Source: Pseudacidovorax intermedius (GTDB lineage: Bacteria; Pseudomonadota; Gammaproteobacteria; Burkholderiales; Burkholderiaceae_C). Taken from it: a stretch of DNA of 64,000 bases. The position numbers and the translations under genes were made by a program. Location of the stretch: assembly GCF_003350475.1 (NCBI RefSeq), contig NZ_QQAV01000013.1, positions 92,765-156,764 of the forward strand, read 5' to 3'. The notes beneath the pieces are model-generated. The model saw only the letters and a list, made by a program, of their open reading frames with translations, was not told the origin of the DNA and did no database searches. The number at the start of each line of letters is the position of its first letter. Position 1 is the stretch's first letter. Positions 43,162 through 52,288 of this stretch are shown piece by piece.

Positions 43162-43892
43162 GTGACTCCGCCCTGGCTCTTTCGGCTCCCACGCCTGCCG
43201 GCGCTCGGGTGGCCATGGTCAGCGGCGGCGCACGGGGCATCGGCCTGGCGATCGTGCGCGAATTGGCGGCAGCAGGCTGGCAGGTCAGCGTCGGCGCGCG
43301 CAGCGCGGCCGAGCCGCCATCCGGCGCATTCCTGCCCGGCGTGCTCTGGCAACCCTATGACGCCACCGATCCGGCCAGCGAGGTGCGCTGGGTCCAGGCC
43401 ACGCTGGCGCGTTTCGGCCGCATCGACGCGCTGGTGCACAACGCGGGCATCCTCAGCAACCACTCGGTGCTGCAGGCCACGGGCGAGGAGTTCGATCGCG
43501 TCTTCGAGGTCAACGTGAAGTCGCCGATGCGGCTGACGCAACAGGCCTGGCCTGCACTGTCGAGCACCGAGGGCAAGGTGGTGGTCATGTCCTCGCTGGC
43601 CGCCAAGCGGGTGCGCGCACCCGAGGGCACGCTCTACGGCATGAGCAAGGCGGCCGTCCTGTCGCTGGCCCATGCGCTGCGTCATTGCGGGGCCGAGGCC
43701 CGCGTGCGCTGCACCGCCATCTGCCCCGGCTTCACGGACACCGACATGGCCACCCATGTGCCCGCCGAGCAACGGGCCCGGCTCACCCGGCCCGAGGACC
43801 TGGCCCGCATCGTCCGGCTGGTGCTGGAGCTGCCCGCCAGCGCAAGCGTGGCCGAGATTCCTGTCAGCTGGTGCGTCGAGCCCAGCTACTGA
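43158..43892 (+). CDS. Short-chain dehydrogenase/reductase
   Basis: A 244-residue classical SDR with SGGARGIGLAIV (cofactor), HNAG, Ser in VMSSLAAK and catalytic YGMSK (LYGMSKAAVLSLAHAL). Start and stop are coupled to the GntR gene by ATGA. It likely interconverts an alcohol and an aldehyde or ketone of the pathway. The substrate is unknown. Confidence 0.92.
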   Translation: MSDSALALSAPTPAGARVAMVSGGARGIGLAIVRELAAAGWQVSVGARSAAEPPSGAFLPGVLWQPYDATDPASEVRWVQATLARFGRIDALVHNAGILSNHSVLQATGEEFDRVFEVNVKSPMRLTQQAWPALSSTEGKVVVMSSLAAKRVRAPEGTLYGMSKAAVLSLAHALRHCGAEARVRCTAICPGFTDTDMATHVPAEQRARLTRPEDLARIVRLVLELPASASVAEIPVSWCVEPSY

Positions 43893-43920
43893 AGCGAGAA
43901 GAAAGAGGCGACACCTGCCC

Positions 43921-44949
43921 ATGAAAGTCATCTACAGCGACCACCACGTCGGCCACGATCCGCAGCAGTTCATCGTGCGCGGCAAGTTCAAGCGCAGCAA
44001 TGAGCAGCCCGAGCGCGCCCACCTGCTGTTGCAGGCCGCGCGCGAGCAGGGCCATGACGTCGTCACGCCCGAAGACCATGGTCCCGGCCCACGTGCGGCC
44101 ATCCACACGCCCCAGTACCTGCGATTCCTGGAGACGGCCTGGGCCCGCTGGCAGCAGCTGGACGATCCTTCCTTCGAGGTGATCCCCAACGTGCACCCCT
44201 TTCCGGGGCAGCCCTTCACCTATCCCGACAGCCTGGTCGGCCAGGCGGGCTACCACCTGGGCGACATGGCCTGCTCGGTGGGGCAGCACACCTGGGAAGC
44301 GGCCGTGTGGTCCGCACACACGGCCACGCATGCGGCCCAACTGGTGCTGGACGGCGAGCGCGCCGCGTATGCGCTGTGCCGCCCGCCCGGCCACCATGCC
44401 TATGCCGACCGGGCCAACGGCTTCACCTATCTCAACAACGCCGCCATCGCCGCGCAGCAGCTGCGCCAGCGCTTCGACCGCGTGGCCATCGTCGACGTGG
44501 ATGTGCACCACGGCAACGGCACGCAGGGCATCTTCTGGCGGCGGCGCGACGTGCTCACCGTCTCGCTGCATGGTGACCCGCATTTCTGCACACCCTTCTT
44601 CACCGGCCATGCGCACGAGCATGGCGAAGGCGACGGACTGGGCTTCAACCTGAATGTGCCGCTGGCCCGCGGGACCGACACCGAGGGCTATCTGGTCGCC
44701 CTGCGCGGAGCCCTGGAGGCCGTTCGCGCCTATGCGCCGGGCGCCGTCGTGGTGGCGCTGGGCCTGGACGCCCACGAGCACGATCCCTACCGCGCACTGG
44801 CCGTGAGCACCGAGGGTTTCGGCCGCATCACGGCTGAAATCGCGCGGCTGGGACTGCCCACGGTGCTGGTGCAGGAAGGCGGCTACCTGTCGCCGGACCT
44901 TGGCCCCAACCTGCGCAGCGCGCTGGGCGGCTTCGAGGCGGCGGCATGA
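43921..44949 (+). CDS. HDAC-superfamily deacetylase (acetylpolyamine amidohydrolase-like), second copy
   Basis: A 342-residue zinc amidohydrolase whose N-terminus (MKVIYSDHH, FLETAWARWQQL) and core strongly recall Mycoplana-type acetylpolyamine amidohydrolase. Active site: H158-H159 (CRPPGHHAYAD), D194/H196 (VDVDVHHGNGT), D283 (GLDAHEHDP) and Y322 (QEGGYLSPD). It is a paralogue of the enzyme at 40438, with many shared blocks but clear divergence around the active-site loops, suggesting two different acylated substrates or positions. The stop overlaps the kinase start (ATGA). Confidence 0.93.
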   Translation: MKVIYSDHHVGHDPQQFIVRGKFKRSNEQPERAHLLLQAAREQGHDVVTPEDHGPGPRAAIHTPQYLRFLETAWARWQQLDDPSFEVIPNVHPFPGQPFTYPDSLVGQAGYHLGDMACSVGQHTWEAAVWSAHTATHAAQLVLDGERAAYALCRPPGHHAYADRANGFTYLNNAAIAAQQLRQRFDRVAIVDVDVHHGNGTQGIFWRRRDVLTVSLHGDPHFCTPFFTGHAHEHGEGDGLGFNLNVPLARGTDTEGYLVALRGALEAVRAYAPGAVVVALGLDAHEHDPYRALAVSTEGFGRITAEIARLGLPTVLVQEGGYLSPDLGPNLRSALGGFEAAA

Positions 44950-46031
44950 GTCTGCAAGCAAGCGATCCGTCGGGGGACGAGCCCGAAGCGTTCGAGCGGC
45001 TGCCGGAAGCCGCCGTCTTGTGCGCAGCTCCGGCGCCCGTCGACGTGGCCGAAGCCGCAGGTTTGCTCAAGCAGCACTACGGGCTCGCCGGCACGCTGAC
45101 GGCGCTCGGCGGCGAGCGCGATGCCAACTTCCTGCTGCAACCTGGCGGCGGGGCACCCTGCATGCTGAAGGTGTCGCACCCGGTCGAAAGCGCGGTCGTC
45201 GCCGACTTCCAGACGCAGGCCCTGCTGCACCTTGCGGCAACCGCGCCGGACCTGCCGGTGCAACGCGTTCTGCCTGCGCTCAGCGGCGAGTTCGCCGTGG
45301 TGGAGACGGTGATCGGCAACACCCCGCGCGTCGTCCGTCTCTTCAGCTATCTGGACGGCCTGCCCCTTCCCAAGGCACCACCCACGGCCGGCCGTGCCGC
45401 GCACATGGGCACGCTGCTCGCCCGGCTGGATGCCGCCCTCGCGGGCCTGACCCATGCTGCGGGCGGACTGCCGCTGCCCTGGGACCTCCAGCGGGGTCTC
45501 GGCACACGCAGCCTGCTCGCGCATGTGGACGATCCGGCGAGGCGCGCGCTTGCGCAGGCGGCGCTGGACCACTTTGGCAGCGACGCGCTGCCGGTGCTCC
45601 GCACGCTGCCGCGCCAGCCCATCCACAACGACTTCAATCCTTCCAATCTGCTCGTCGACCCGCGGGCGCCCGAACGGCTGGTCGGCATCCTCGATTTCGG
45701 GGACATGGTCGTGGCGCCGCGCGTCGTGGATCTGGCGGTCGCCGCCTCATACCAGCTCGACGCGCAGGCGCCGGCCGAGAGCATCGCGGCCTTCGCCGGT
45801 GCGTACCACGCCGTCACGCCGCTTTCGACGCAAGAGCGGACGCTGCTGCCGATCCTGGTCGCCACGCGCCTGGCCATGGTGGTCGCCATCAGCGGCTGGC
45901 GGGCGGCGCGGGAGCCGGCCAATGCGGCGTACCTGCTGCGCAACAACGGCGCCTCCTGGGCGCGGCTCACGGCGTTGGCCGACCTGCCTGCCGGGGCGCT
46001 CGACGATGCGCTGCGCCACGCCTGTCCCTGA
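44946..46031 (+). CDS. APH-family phosphotransferase, hydroxylysine-kinase-like
   Basis: A 361-residue kinase of the aminoglycoside/choline kinase fold. The nucleotide-binding Lys is probably K75 (PCMLKVSHP), the catalytic loop is HNDFNPSN (H227, D229, N234) and the metal Asp is D250 (GILDFGD). Its family includes hydroxylysine kinase and homoserine-kinase-like proteins. The next gene encodes a phospholyase-type aminotransferase, the same pairing as human HYKK with PHYKPL. Inference: it phosphorylates the hydroxyl of an amino compound so that the next enzyme can eliminate phosphate. An ethanolamine kinase role is the main alternative. Confidence 0.83.
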   Translation: MSLQASDPSGDEPEAFERLPEAAVLCAAPAPVDVAEAAGLLKQHYGLAGTLTALGGERDANFLLQPGGGAPCMLKVSHPVESAVVADFQTQALLHLAATAPDLPVQRVLPALSGEFAVVETVIGNTPRVVRLFSYLDGLPLPKAPPTAGRAAHMGTLLARLDAALAGLTHAAGGLPLPWDLQRGLGTRSLLAHVDDPARRALAQAALDHFGSDALPVLRTLPRQPIHNDFNPSNLLVDPRAPERLVGILDFGDMVVAPRVVDLAVAASYQLDAQAPAESIAAFAGAYHAVTPLSTQERTLLPILVATRLAMVVAISGWRAAREPANAAYLLRNNGASWARLTALADLPAGALDDALRHACP

Positions 46032-46052
46032 CCTGCCCCACGCATCCAGTCC

Positions 46053-47324
46053 ATGCCCACCTCCACCGACCTGATCGAACGCCGCGCCCGCCTGCTCGGG
46101 CCCAGCTACCGCCTGTTCTACGAAGAGCCGCTGCACCCGGTGCGTGGCGAAGGCGTGTGGCTGTACGACGCGGAAGGCCGCCGCTACCTGGACGCCTACA
46201 ACAACGTGGTCTGCGTCGGCCATGCGCATCCGCAGGTGGTGGAGGCCATCGCGCGGCAGGCCGCCACGCTCAACACCCACACACGCTACCTGCACGAAGG
46301 CGTGCTGGACTATGCCGAGCGCCTGCTGGCGACCATGCCAGCCGAACTCGGCCACGCCGTGTTCACCTGCACCGGCAGCGAAGCCAACGACCTGGCGCTG
46401 CGCATCGCCCGCACGCACACCGGCGGCCAGGGCGTGATCATCACGAACTTCGCCTACCACGGTGTCACCGCCAGCCTGGCAGAGGCCTCGCCCTCGCTGG
46501 GCCGCTATGTGCAACTGGGCGATGCGGTGCGCACCGTGCCGGCGCCGAACGGCGACGACCTCGATGCCGAGACATTGGGCCGCCAGTTCGCAGACGGCGT
46601 GCGCCGCGCGATCGCCGACCTGCAGGCGGCCGGCATCCGACCTGCGGCGCTGCTGGTGGACACGGTCTTCTCCAGCGACGGCATCTTCACCGGCCCGCGC
46701 GGCTTTCTCCAGGAAGCCGTGGCCGCGATCCGCGAGACCGGCGGCGTATTCATCGCCGACGAGGTGCAGCCCGGCTTCGGACGTACCGGCGAGGCCTTCT
46801 GGGGCTTCGCCCGCCACGGCGTGGTCCCGGACATCGTGACCATGGGCAAGCCCATGGGCAATGGCCATCCGGTCGCCGGCCTGGCCGTGCGGCCCGAGGT
46901 GATGGCGGCTTTCGGCCGGCAGTGCCGCTACTTCAACACCTTCGGCGGCAATCCGGTCTCGATGGCAGCGGCAAGCGCCGTCCTCGATGTGCTCGAGCAT
47001 GGCGCGCTGCAGGCCAATGCGCAGGCGGTCGGCGCCCACCTGATGGCCGACCTGCGACAACTCGGCGAAAAACATGCGCTGATCGGCCAGGTACGCGGCG
47101 CGGGCCTGTTCATCGGGGTCGAACTGGTCACGGACCGCGCCCGCCGAACGCCGGCCACGGCCGAGGCGGCGCGGGTGGTCAACGGCCTGCGGCAGGCCGG
47201 CGTGCTTCTCAGCGCCACGGGTGAGGCCGCCCACATCCTCAAGCTGCGACCGCCCCTCGTCTTCGAGCGCGCCCATGCCGACCTGCTGGTGCAGACGCTG
47301 GACGACGTGCTGGCCCGCCTCTGA
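46053..47324 (+). CDS. PLP-dependent phospholyase-like class III aminotransferase (ETNPPL/PHYKPL type)
   Basis: A 423-residue PLP enzyme. The N-terminal YLDAYNNVVCVGHAHPQVV and the Lys loop IVTMGKPMGNGHPVAG (K266, with D236 in IADEVQPGFGR) match ethanolamine-phosphate and 5-phosphohydroxylysine phospholyases more closely than ordinary transaminases. These enzymes release phosphate and ammonia from O-phosphorylated amino-alcohols and leave an aldehyde. The gap from the kinase gene is 21 bases, so the two probably act in sequence. Plain transaminase activity cannot be excluded. Confidence 0.85.
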   Translation: MPTSTDLIERRARLLGPSYRLFYEEPLHPVRGEGVWLYDAEGRRYLDAYNNVVCVGHAHPQVVEAIARQAATLNTHTRYLHEGVLDYAERLLATMPAELGHAVFTCTGSEANDLALRIARTHTGGQGVIITNFAYHGVTASLAEASPSLGRYVQLGDAVRTVPAPNGDDLDAETLGRQFADGVRRAIADLQAAGIRPAALLVDTVFSSDGIFTGPRGFLQEAVAAIRETGGVFIADEVQPGFGRTGEAFWGFARHGVVPDIVTMGKPMGNGHPVAGLAVRPEVMAAFGRQCRYFNTFGGNPVSMAAASAVLDVLEHGALQANAQAVGAHLMADLRQLGEKHALIGQVRGAGLFIGVELVTDRARRTPATAEAARVVNGLRQAGVLLSATGEAAHILKLRPPLVFERAHADLLVQTLDDVLARL

Positions 47325-47338
47325 ATCAGGAACCGCCC

Positions 47339-48643
47339 ATGGCTGCCACCCCCACCCCCGACCAGTTGCGCGACGCGGCCCAGGCCCTCACGCCCTGGAT
47401 GATCGACACGCTCAGCGCCTTCGTCGCCGCGCCCAGCCCCTCCGGCGCCGAGCAACCCGCCGCCGACTTCCTCGAAGGCCTGATGCAGGACATGGGGCTG
47501 GACTGCGAGCGCATCGTGCTCGACAGCCGGCAGATCGAAGGCCTGGCCCTGTTCTCCTGCCCGTGCGATCCCGACGGCGGCCGGCACAACCTGCTCGCCC
47601 GCCATCTGCCGCCGGCGGGCACGAAGGGCCGGTCGGTGCTCTTCAATGGCCACCTGGACGTGGTGCCGACGGGCCCGGAATCGCTGTGGACCGCGGGCCC
47701 CTACGTGCCGCGCGTGGAAGACGGCTGGCTGTACGGGCGCGGCGCCGGCGATATGAAAGGCGGCATCGTCTGCGCGCTGGCCGCGCTCCAGCTGCTGCGT
47801 ACGCTGGGATTCGCCCCGGCCGGCACCGTCGGCTTCAATGCCGTGCTGGACGAGGAGAACACCGGCAACGGCACACTCGCGACCCTGCATGCGCTGCAGA
47901 CCGCGCGGGCGAAGGCGAAGCTGACCGACTTCGACGCCGTCATCATTCCCGAACCTTTCGGCGAGACGCTGATGAGCGCCCAGGTCGGTGTGAGCTGGCT
48001 GTTCGTCACCCTGACCGGCCGACCGGCCCATGTCGCCTACATGGGCCAGGGGCTGAATCCCATCGAGGCCGCCATGGCCATCATGGCCGACCTGAAGGAA
48101 CTCGAAGCCGAGTGGAACCTGCCCGAGAACCGGCACCCGGCCTTCTCCGACGTGGCGCACCCGGTCAACTTCAACCTCGGGCGGATCGAGGGTGGGGAGT
48201 GGAACTCGTCGGTGCCCTGCACCTGTACGCTGGGCCTGCGCATCGGCTACTACCCCGGTATGGACCCGGCCGATGTCGAGGCCCAGGTCGGCGCGCGCAT
48301 CCGCGCCAAGGCCCGCGCGCTCAACCCGGCGCTGGTGGTCGAGATCGACGCCCGTGGCCACCGCTCGCCCGGCTGCGTCTACGACCTGGAGGCGCCGGCC
48401 ATGCGTACGCTGGCCACCGCCCACGCGAAGATCACCGGCCAGCCGCCGGCCCGCCTGGCCTGCACCGCCACCACCGACGGGCGGCATTTCCGGCTGGCGA
48501 CGGACCTCCCCGTGACCAACTACGGGCCGACGGCCCGCAACATCCACGGCATCGACGAGGCGGTGTCGCTCGAAAGCATGCAGCGCGTGACGGCCGCCAT
48601 GGCGCAGTTCATCGTCGACTGGTGCGGCGTGGTGGCGGCCTGA
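47339..48643 (+). CDS. M20-family (ArgE/DapE-like) deacylase
   Basis: A 434-residue metallo-amidohydrolase. Metal and catalytic residues: H105 and D107 (LFNGHLDVVP), D138 (GRGAGDMKGG), the Glu pair in D171-E-E173 (LDEENTGNG), and a late His (TDGRHFRLA). Relatives remove acetyl or succinyl groups from N-acyl amino acids. As last gene of the island it may deacylate an alpha-amino position while the HDAC-like enzymes act on side-chain amines (inference). Confidence 0.92.
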   Translation: MAATPTPDQLRDAAQALTPWMIDTLSAFVAAPSPSGAEQPAADFLEGLMQDMGLDCERIVLDSRQIEGLALFSCPCDPDGGRHNLLARHLPPAGTKGRSVLFNGHLDVVPTGPESLWTAGPYVPRVEDGWLYGRGAGDMKGGIVCALAALQLLRTLGFAPAGTVGFNAVLDEENTGNGTLATLHALQTARAKAKLTDFDAVIIPEPFGETLMSAQVGVSWLFVTLTGRPAHVAYMGQGLNPIEAAMAIMADLKELEAEWNLPENRHPAFSDVAHPVNFNLGRIEGGEWNSSVPCTCTLGLRIGYYPGMDPADVEAQVGARIRAKARALNPALVVEIDARGHRSPGCVYDLEAPAMRTLATAHAKITGQPPARLACTATTDGRHFRLATDLPVTNYGPTARNIHGIDEAVSLESMQRVTAAMAQFIVDWCGVVAA

Positions 48644-48687
48644 ACGGGCGGATGCGCGCTGCACTGGCGCTCACGGCACCGGCGCGC

Positions 48688-48693
48688 TAGAAT
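48688..48693 (+). promoter_or_regulatory. Candidate -10 element (TAGAAT) for rpmE2
   Basis: TAGAAT lies 77 bases before the rpmE2 start, in the short gap after the catabolic island. No good -35 consensus is seen at 17 bases, so the promoter call is tentative. Confidence 0.3.
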
Positions 48694-48769
48694 GGAGGGC
48701 TTTTCGCGGCAAGTGCTTGCACGATGGTTGTGCACAGTGGCTCCCGCATCGACCGCTCAAGGAATCACC

Positions 48770-49033
48770 ATGGCCAAAGAAGGCATCCACCCCGACTACC
48801 GCGAAGTCCTGTTCCTGGACCTGTCCAACGGCTTCAAGTTCGTCACCCGCTCCTGCGTGAACACGCGCGAGACGGAGACCTTCGAAGGCAAGGAATATCC
48901 CCTGTACAAGCTGGACACCTCCAGCGAGTCGCACCCCTTCTACACCGGCACCCAGAAGTCGGTGGACAACATGGGCGGCCGCGTCGAGAAGTTCCGCAAC
49001 AAGTTCGGCAAGAGCGCGCTGTCCTCCAAGTAA
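48770..49033 (+). CDS. rpmE2: 50S ribosomal protein L31 type B
   Basis: An 87-residue ribosomal protein with the type B L31 pattern: [32 protein letters not shown] and [10 protein letters not shown], cut here to key stretches. It lacks the CxxC zinc pairs of the zinc-binding A type, so it is the zinc-independent form. The ATG at 48770 has AAGGAA upstream and gives the family start; the open frame before it is not conserved. Followed by a strong terminator. Confidence 0.97.
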   Translation: MAKEGIHPDYREVLFLDLSNGFKFVTRSCVNTRETETFEGKEYPLYKLDTSSESHPFYTGTQKSVDNMGGRVEKFRNKFGKSALSSK

Positions 49034-49072
49034 GCCGTCTTTGCACACAGCGCCGCCCCGTGCGGTGCACCG

Positions 49073-49109
49073 AGGGCAGCCCGGATCTCCGTGCTGCCCT
49101 TTGTTTTTT
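49073..49109 (+). terminator. Intrinsic terminator after rpmE2
   Basis: The stem AGGGCAGC / GCTGCCCT, with further pairing possible inside the loop, is followed by TTTGTTTTTT. It starts 40 bases after the rpmE2 stop codon. Confidence 0.93.
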
Positions 49110-49172
49110 CTCCCATGCGCCGCCCGATGATCCGGGCCGCCCGCCCTCCCGCCAGACCGTGAGCCCCGCGCA

Positions 49173-50909
49173 TTGAGCCCTCCCAATCCCGCCATCGTTG
49201 CCCAGAACGCCGTACGCCGCCTGCCACGGGCCGCGTTGCTGCTGCTGTGCGCCGCCTACCTGATGCCCGGCCTGCTCGGCCGGGGGCCGTGGAAGAGCGC
49301 AGATGTCGCGTCCTTCGGCTACATGGCGGCGCTGGCCGAGGGCGGTGGCGGCATGGCACGCTGGCTCGATCCGCTGCTGCTCGGCCTGCGGCCGGAGATT
49401 CCGGCCCTGCTGCCGTACTGGATCGGCGCCTGGGCCATCCAGCTCTCGCCCTCATGGCTGCCGCCGGACCTGGCGGTGCGCATCGTGTTCGCGTTGATGC
49501 TGTGGTGCACCTTCACCGCCACCTGGTACGCGGTCTATTACCTGGCACGGACGCCGCGGGCCCAGCCGGTGGCCTTTGCCTTCGGCGGGGAGGCCCGGCC
49601 GACGGACTATGCGCGTGCGGTGGCCGATGGCGGGCTGCTCGCGCTGATCGCCAGCCTGGGCCTGGCCCAGCTGGGCCACGAGACCACACCGGCGCTGGCA
49701 CAGCTCTTCTTTGCCTCGCTGCTGTTCTACGGCGCTGCGGCGCTGCCCTATCGGCGCGCGGCGCCCCTCACCGCCTTCGGCATCGGCACCCTGGGGCTGT
49801 CGCTGAGTGGTGCGCCCTCCATGGGCCTGATCCTGAGCGGTGGCTGCGCGGTGCTGGCCTGCCGCGAATGGCTGCTCGGCCAGCGTGAGCCCGACGGCGA
49901 CGCCAGCCCGGTGTACGACCGTACCGGCGTCTTCGGCCTGGCGGCCCTGGCATTGGTCGGGGCGGCCGTGGCGGCCACCCTCGGCCAGTTCCACTGGAAC
50001 CTCTCCCTGCCCGGCAGCGACCCCAACGAGCGCCTCATCGCCGAGGCGCGCGGGCTGCTCAAGCTCTTCCTGTGGTTCACCTGGCCCGCCTGGCCACTGG
50101 CGATCTGGACGCTATGGCGCTGGCGCCGGCAACTGACGGCCCGGCACGTGGCGCTGCCGCTCGGCTTCATGCTGGCGGCGTCGTTCTCGACCATCTTCAC
50201 GGACTTCGGCGAACGCTCCCTGCTGATCGGCCTGCCGGCCTTCGCCACGCTGGCGGCCTTTGCGCTGCCCACTTTCCGGCGCAGCGTCTCGGCGCTGATC
50301 GACTGGTTCACCCTGCTCTTCTTCAGCGGCGTGGCGCTGTTCATCTGGGTGTACTGGATCTCGCTGCACACGGGCGTGCCCGCCAAGCCGGCGGCCAACG
50401 TCTACCGCCTGGCGCCGGGCTTCGTGCCCGACTTCTCATGGATCGGCTTCGGCCTGGCGCTGGCCGCCACCATCGCCTGGGCCTGGCTGGTGCGCTGGCG
50501 CACCGGCCGCCACCGCGCCGCGCTCTGGAAGACGATGGCCCTGCCTGCCGGCGGCGCCGCGCTGTGCTGGCTGCTGCTGATGACCCTGTGGCTGCCGCTG
50601 CTCGATTACGCCCGCAGCTACGAGCCGCAGGTGCGCGCCCTGTCGCAACGCATGGGCGCACAGCCCGGCTGCGTGGACGAGCTGGGCCTCAACCGCGCCC
50701 AGATCGCCGCGCTGCACCACCACGGCCGCATGGCGCTGCAACCGCTGGCCCACGGCAGCCAGTGCACCTGGCTGCTGGTGCATCCGGACTACCTGTTCAG
50801 CCTGCCCAACCGGGTCCGCATGACCGACTGGCATTTCGAGGGCACCTTCCGCCGGCCCACCAGCCCCAGCGACGACCTGCTGCTGTTCCGCCGACAGGCA
50901 CCGCAGTGA
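49173..50909 (+). CDS. Polytopic membrane protein, ArnT/PMT-like glycosyltransferase candidate
   Basis: A 578-residue protein with about ten to twelve hydrophobic segments. The first loop contains GRGPWKSADVASFGYM, in the place where GT-C (ArnT/PMT) enzymes carry acidic catalytic residues (here D44). The C-terminal 100 residues are soluble. The start appears to be TTG at 49173, as no ATG occurs before residue 31; this choice is uncertain. It is translationally coupled to the MATE gene downstream (GTG overlapping TGA). A glycosyltransferase role is inferred from topology and family resemblance only. Confidence 0.7.
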   Translation: MSPPNPAIVAQNAVRRLPRAALLLLCAAYLMPGLLGRGPWKSADVASFGYMAALAEGGGGMARWLDPLLLGLRPEIPALLPYWIGAWAIQLSPSWLPPDLAVRIVFALMLWCTFTATWYAVYYLARTPRAQPVAFAFGGEARPTDYARAVADGGLLALIASLGLAQLGHETTPALAQLFFASLLFYGAAALPYRRAAPLTAFGIGTLGLSLSGAPSMGLILSGGCAVLACREWLLGQREPDGDASPVYDRTGVFGLAALALVGAAVAATLGQFHWNLSLPGSDPNERLIAEARGLLKLFLWFTWPAWPLAIWTLWRWRRQLTARHVALPLGFMLAASFSTIFTDFGERSLLIGLPAFATLAAFALPTFRRSVSALIDWFTLLFFSGVALFIWVYWISLHTGVPAKPAANVYRLAPGFVPDFSWIGFGLALAATIAWAWLVRWRTGRHRAALWKTMALPAGGAALCWLLLMTLWLPLLDYARSYEPQVRALSQRMGAQPGCVDELGLNRAQIAALHHHGRMALQPLAHGSQCTWLLVHPDYLFSLPNRVRMTDWHFEGTFRRPTSPSDDLLLFRRQAPQ

Positions 50910-52249
50910 GCGAGCGGCGCCTCATCGCCCGCCACGCCGGCACGGTGCTGGTCGGCCAGATGGCGACCATGGCCTTCGGCGTCACCGACACCGTGGTGGC
51001 CGGCCGCTTCGATCAGGAGGCGCTGGCGGCGCTGTCCATCGGTGCGGCCATCTTCATCAGCGTCTTCGTGGCGCTGACCGGCACCCTGCAGGCCCTGCTG
51101 CCGGTCTGGGCCGAGCTGCACGGCGCCGGCCGGCGCGAGGCCATGGGCCGCTCGGTGCGGCAGGCGCTGTACCTGTGCGCCGCCGCCACGGCGGTCGGCG
51201 CGACGCTGCTGCTGTCGCCCGGCCCGCTGCTGGCCTGGACCGAGGTGCCACCCGCCATGCGCGGCGCAGTCGGCCAGTACCTGGCCGTGCTGGCCGCGGC
51301 ATTGCCGGCGGCGCTGCTCTTCCGCATCTACGCCACGCTGAACCAGTCCATCGGCCGGCCCAGCTTCGTCACTTGGCTGCAGGTCGGGGCACTGGCGGTC
51401 AAGGTGCCGCTGTCGATCTGGCTGACCTTCGGCGGCCTGGGCGTGCCGGCGCTGGGCCTGATGGGTTGCGCGCTCGCCACGCTGACCGTCAACTGGCTGA
51501 TGCTGGCCGTCGCGGTGCTGATGCTGCGCCACCGACCCGAATACCAGCCCTATCGCCTCTGGCGCCGGCCCGAGCGGCCGGACTGGCCGCAACTGGGCAC
51601 TTTCGCCCGGCTTGGCGTGCCGGCAGGACTGTCGGTGATGGTCGAGGTGAGCTCCTTCACCTTCATGGCGCTGTTCATCGCCCGCCTGGGCAGCACGGCC
51701 ACGGCCGCGCACCAGATCGCGTCCAACCTCACGGCCGTCGCGTATATGGTGCCGCTGTCGCTGGGCCTGGCCACCAGCGCCCGGGTCGGTTACTGGATGG
51801 GTGCCGGGCGGCCGGACCAGGCGCGGCGCGCCTGCTGGCAGGGTCTGGGCATGGCGGTGCTGGGCGCATTGATGGTGGCCGGCTTGCTGTTGGCCTTGCG
51901 CGGCACCATCGTCCAGTTCTACACGCGGGAGGCCGCGGTGGCCCATCTGGCCGCGGGGCTGCTGGTGGCCTGCGCCGCCTACCACCTGGCGGACGCGACG
52001 CAGACGCTGTGCATCTTCGTGCTGCGCTGCTTCCGCATCACGGTCGCGCCACTGCTGGTGTACTGCGCCTTGCTGTGGGGCGTGGGGCTGGGCGGCGGCT
52101 ACCGGCTGGCCTACCACGGCCTCGGGCCCTGGCCGGCGCAGCATTCGCCGCTGGCGTTCTGGATCATGGCGGCGGCCGCCTTGGGCGCCGCGGCCTTGAT
52201 CCTGCTGGCCCTGCTGCGCATCGCCGTGAGCCGGGCGGTCGGTCGTTAG
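50906..52249 (+). CDS. MATE-family efflux transporter
   Basis: A 447-residue protein with twelve hydrophobic segments in two MATE halves: GQMATMAFGVTDTVVAGRF at the start, GVPAGLSVMVEVSSF at the second half, ATAAHQIASNL and SARVGYWMGAGRPDQARR. MATE proteins export cationic drugs or metabolites using Na+ or H+. The start is GTG at 50906, overlapping the stop of the gene before. Confidence 0.92.
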   Translation: MSERRLIARHAGTVLVGQMATMAFGVTDTVVAGRFDQEALAALSIGAAIFISVFVALTGTLQALLPVWAELHGAGRREAMGRSVRQALYLCAAATAVGATLLLSPGPLLAWTEVPPAMRGAVGQYLAVLAAALPAALLFRIYATLNQSIGRPSFVTWLQVGALAVKVPLSIWLTFGGLGVPALGLMGCALATLTVNWLMLAVAVLMLRHRPEYQPYRLWRRPERPDWPQLGTFARLGVPAGLSVMVEVSSFTFMALFIARLGSTATAAHQIASNLTAVAYMVPLSLGLATSARVGYWMGAGRPDQARRACWQGLGMAVLGALMVAGLLLALRGTIVQFYTREAAVAHLAAGLLVACAAYHLADATQTLCIFVLRCFRITVAPLLVYCALLWGVGLGGGYRLAYHGLGPWPAQHSPLAFWIMAAAALGAAALILLALLRIAVSRAVGR

Positions 52250-52288
52250 GCCGGCGCCGCGTCAGTCCGCCTGGCCGGCCGGCGGGGC

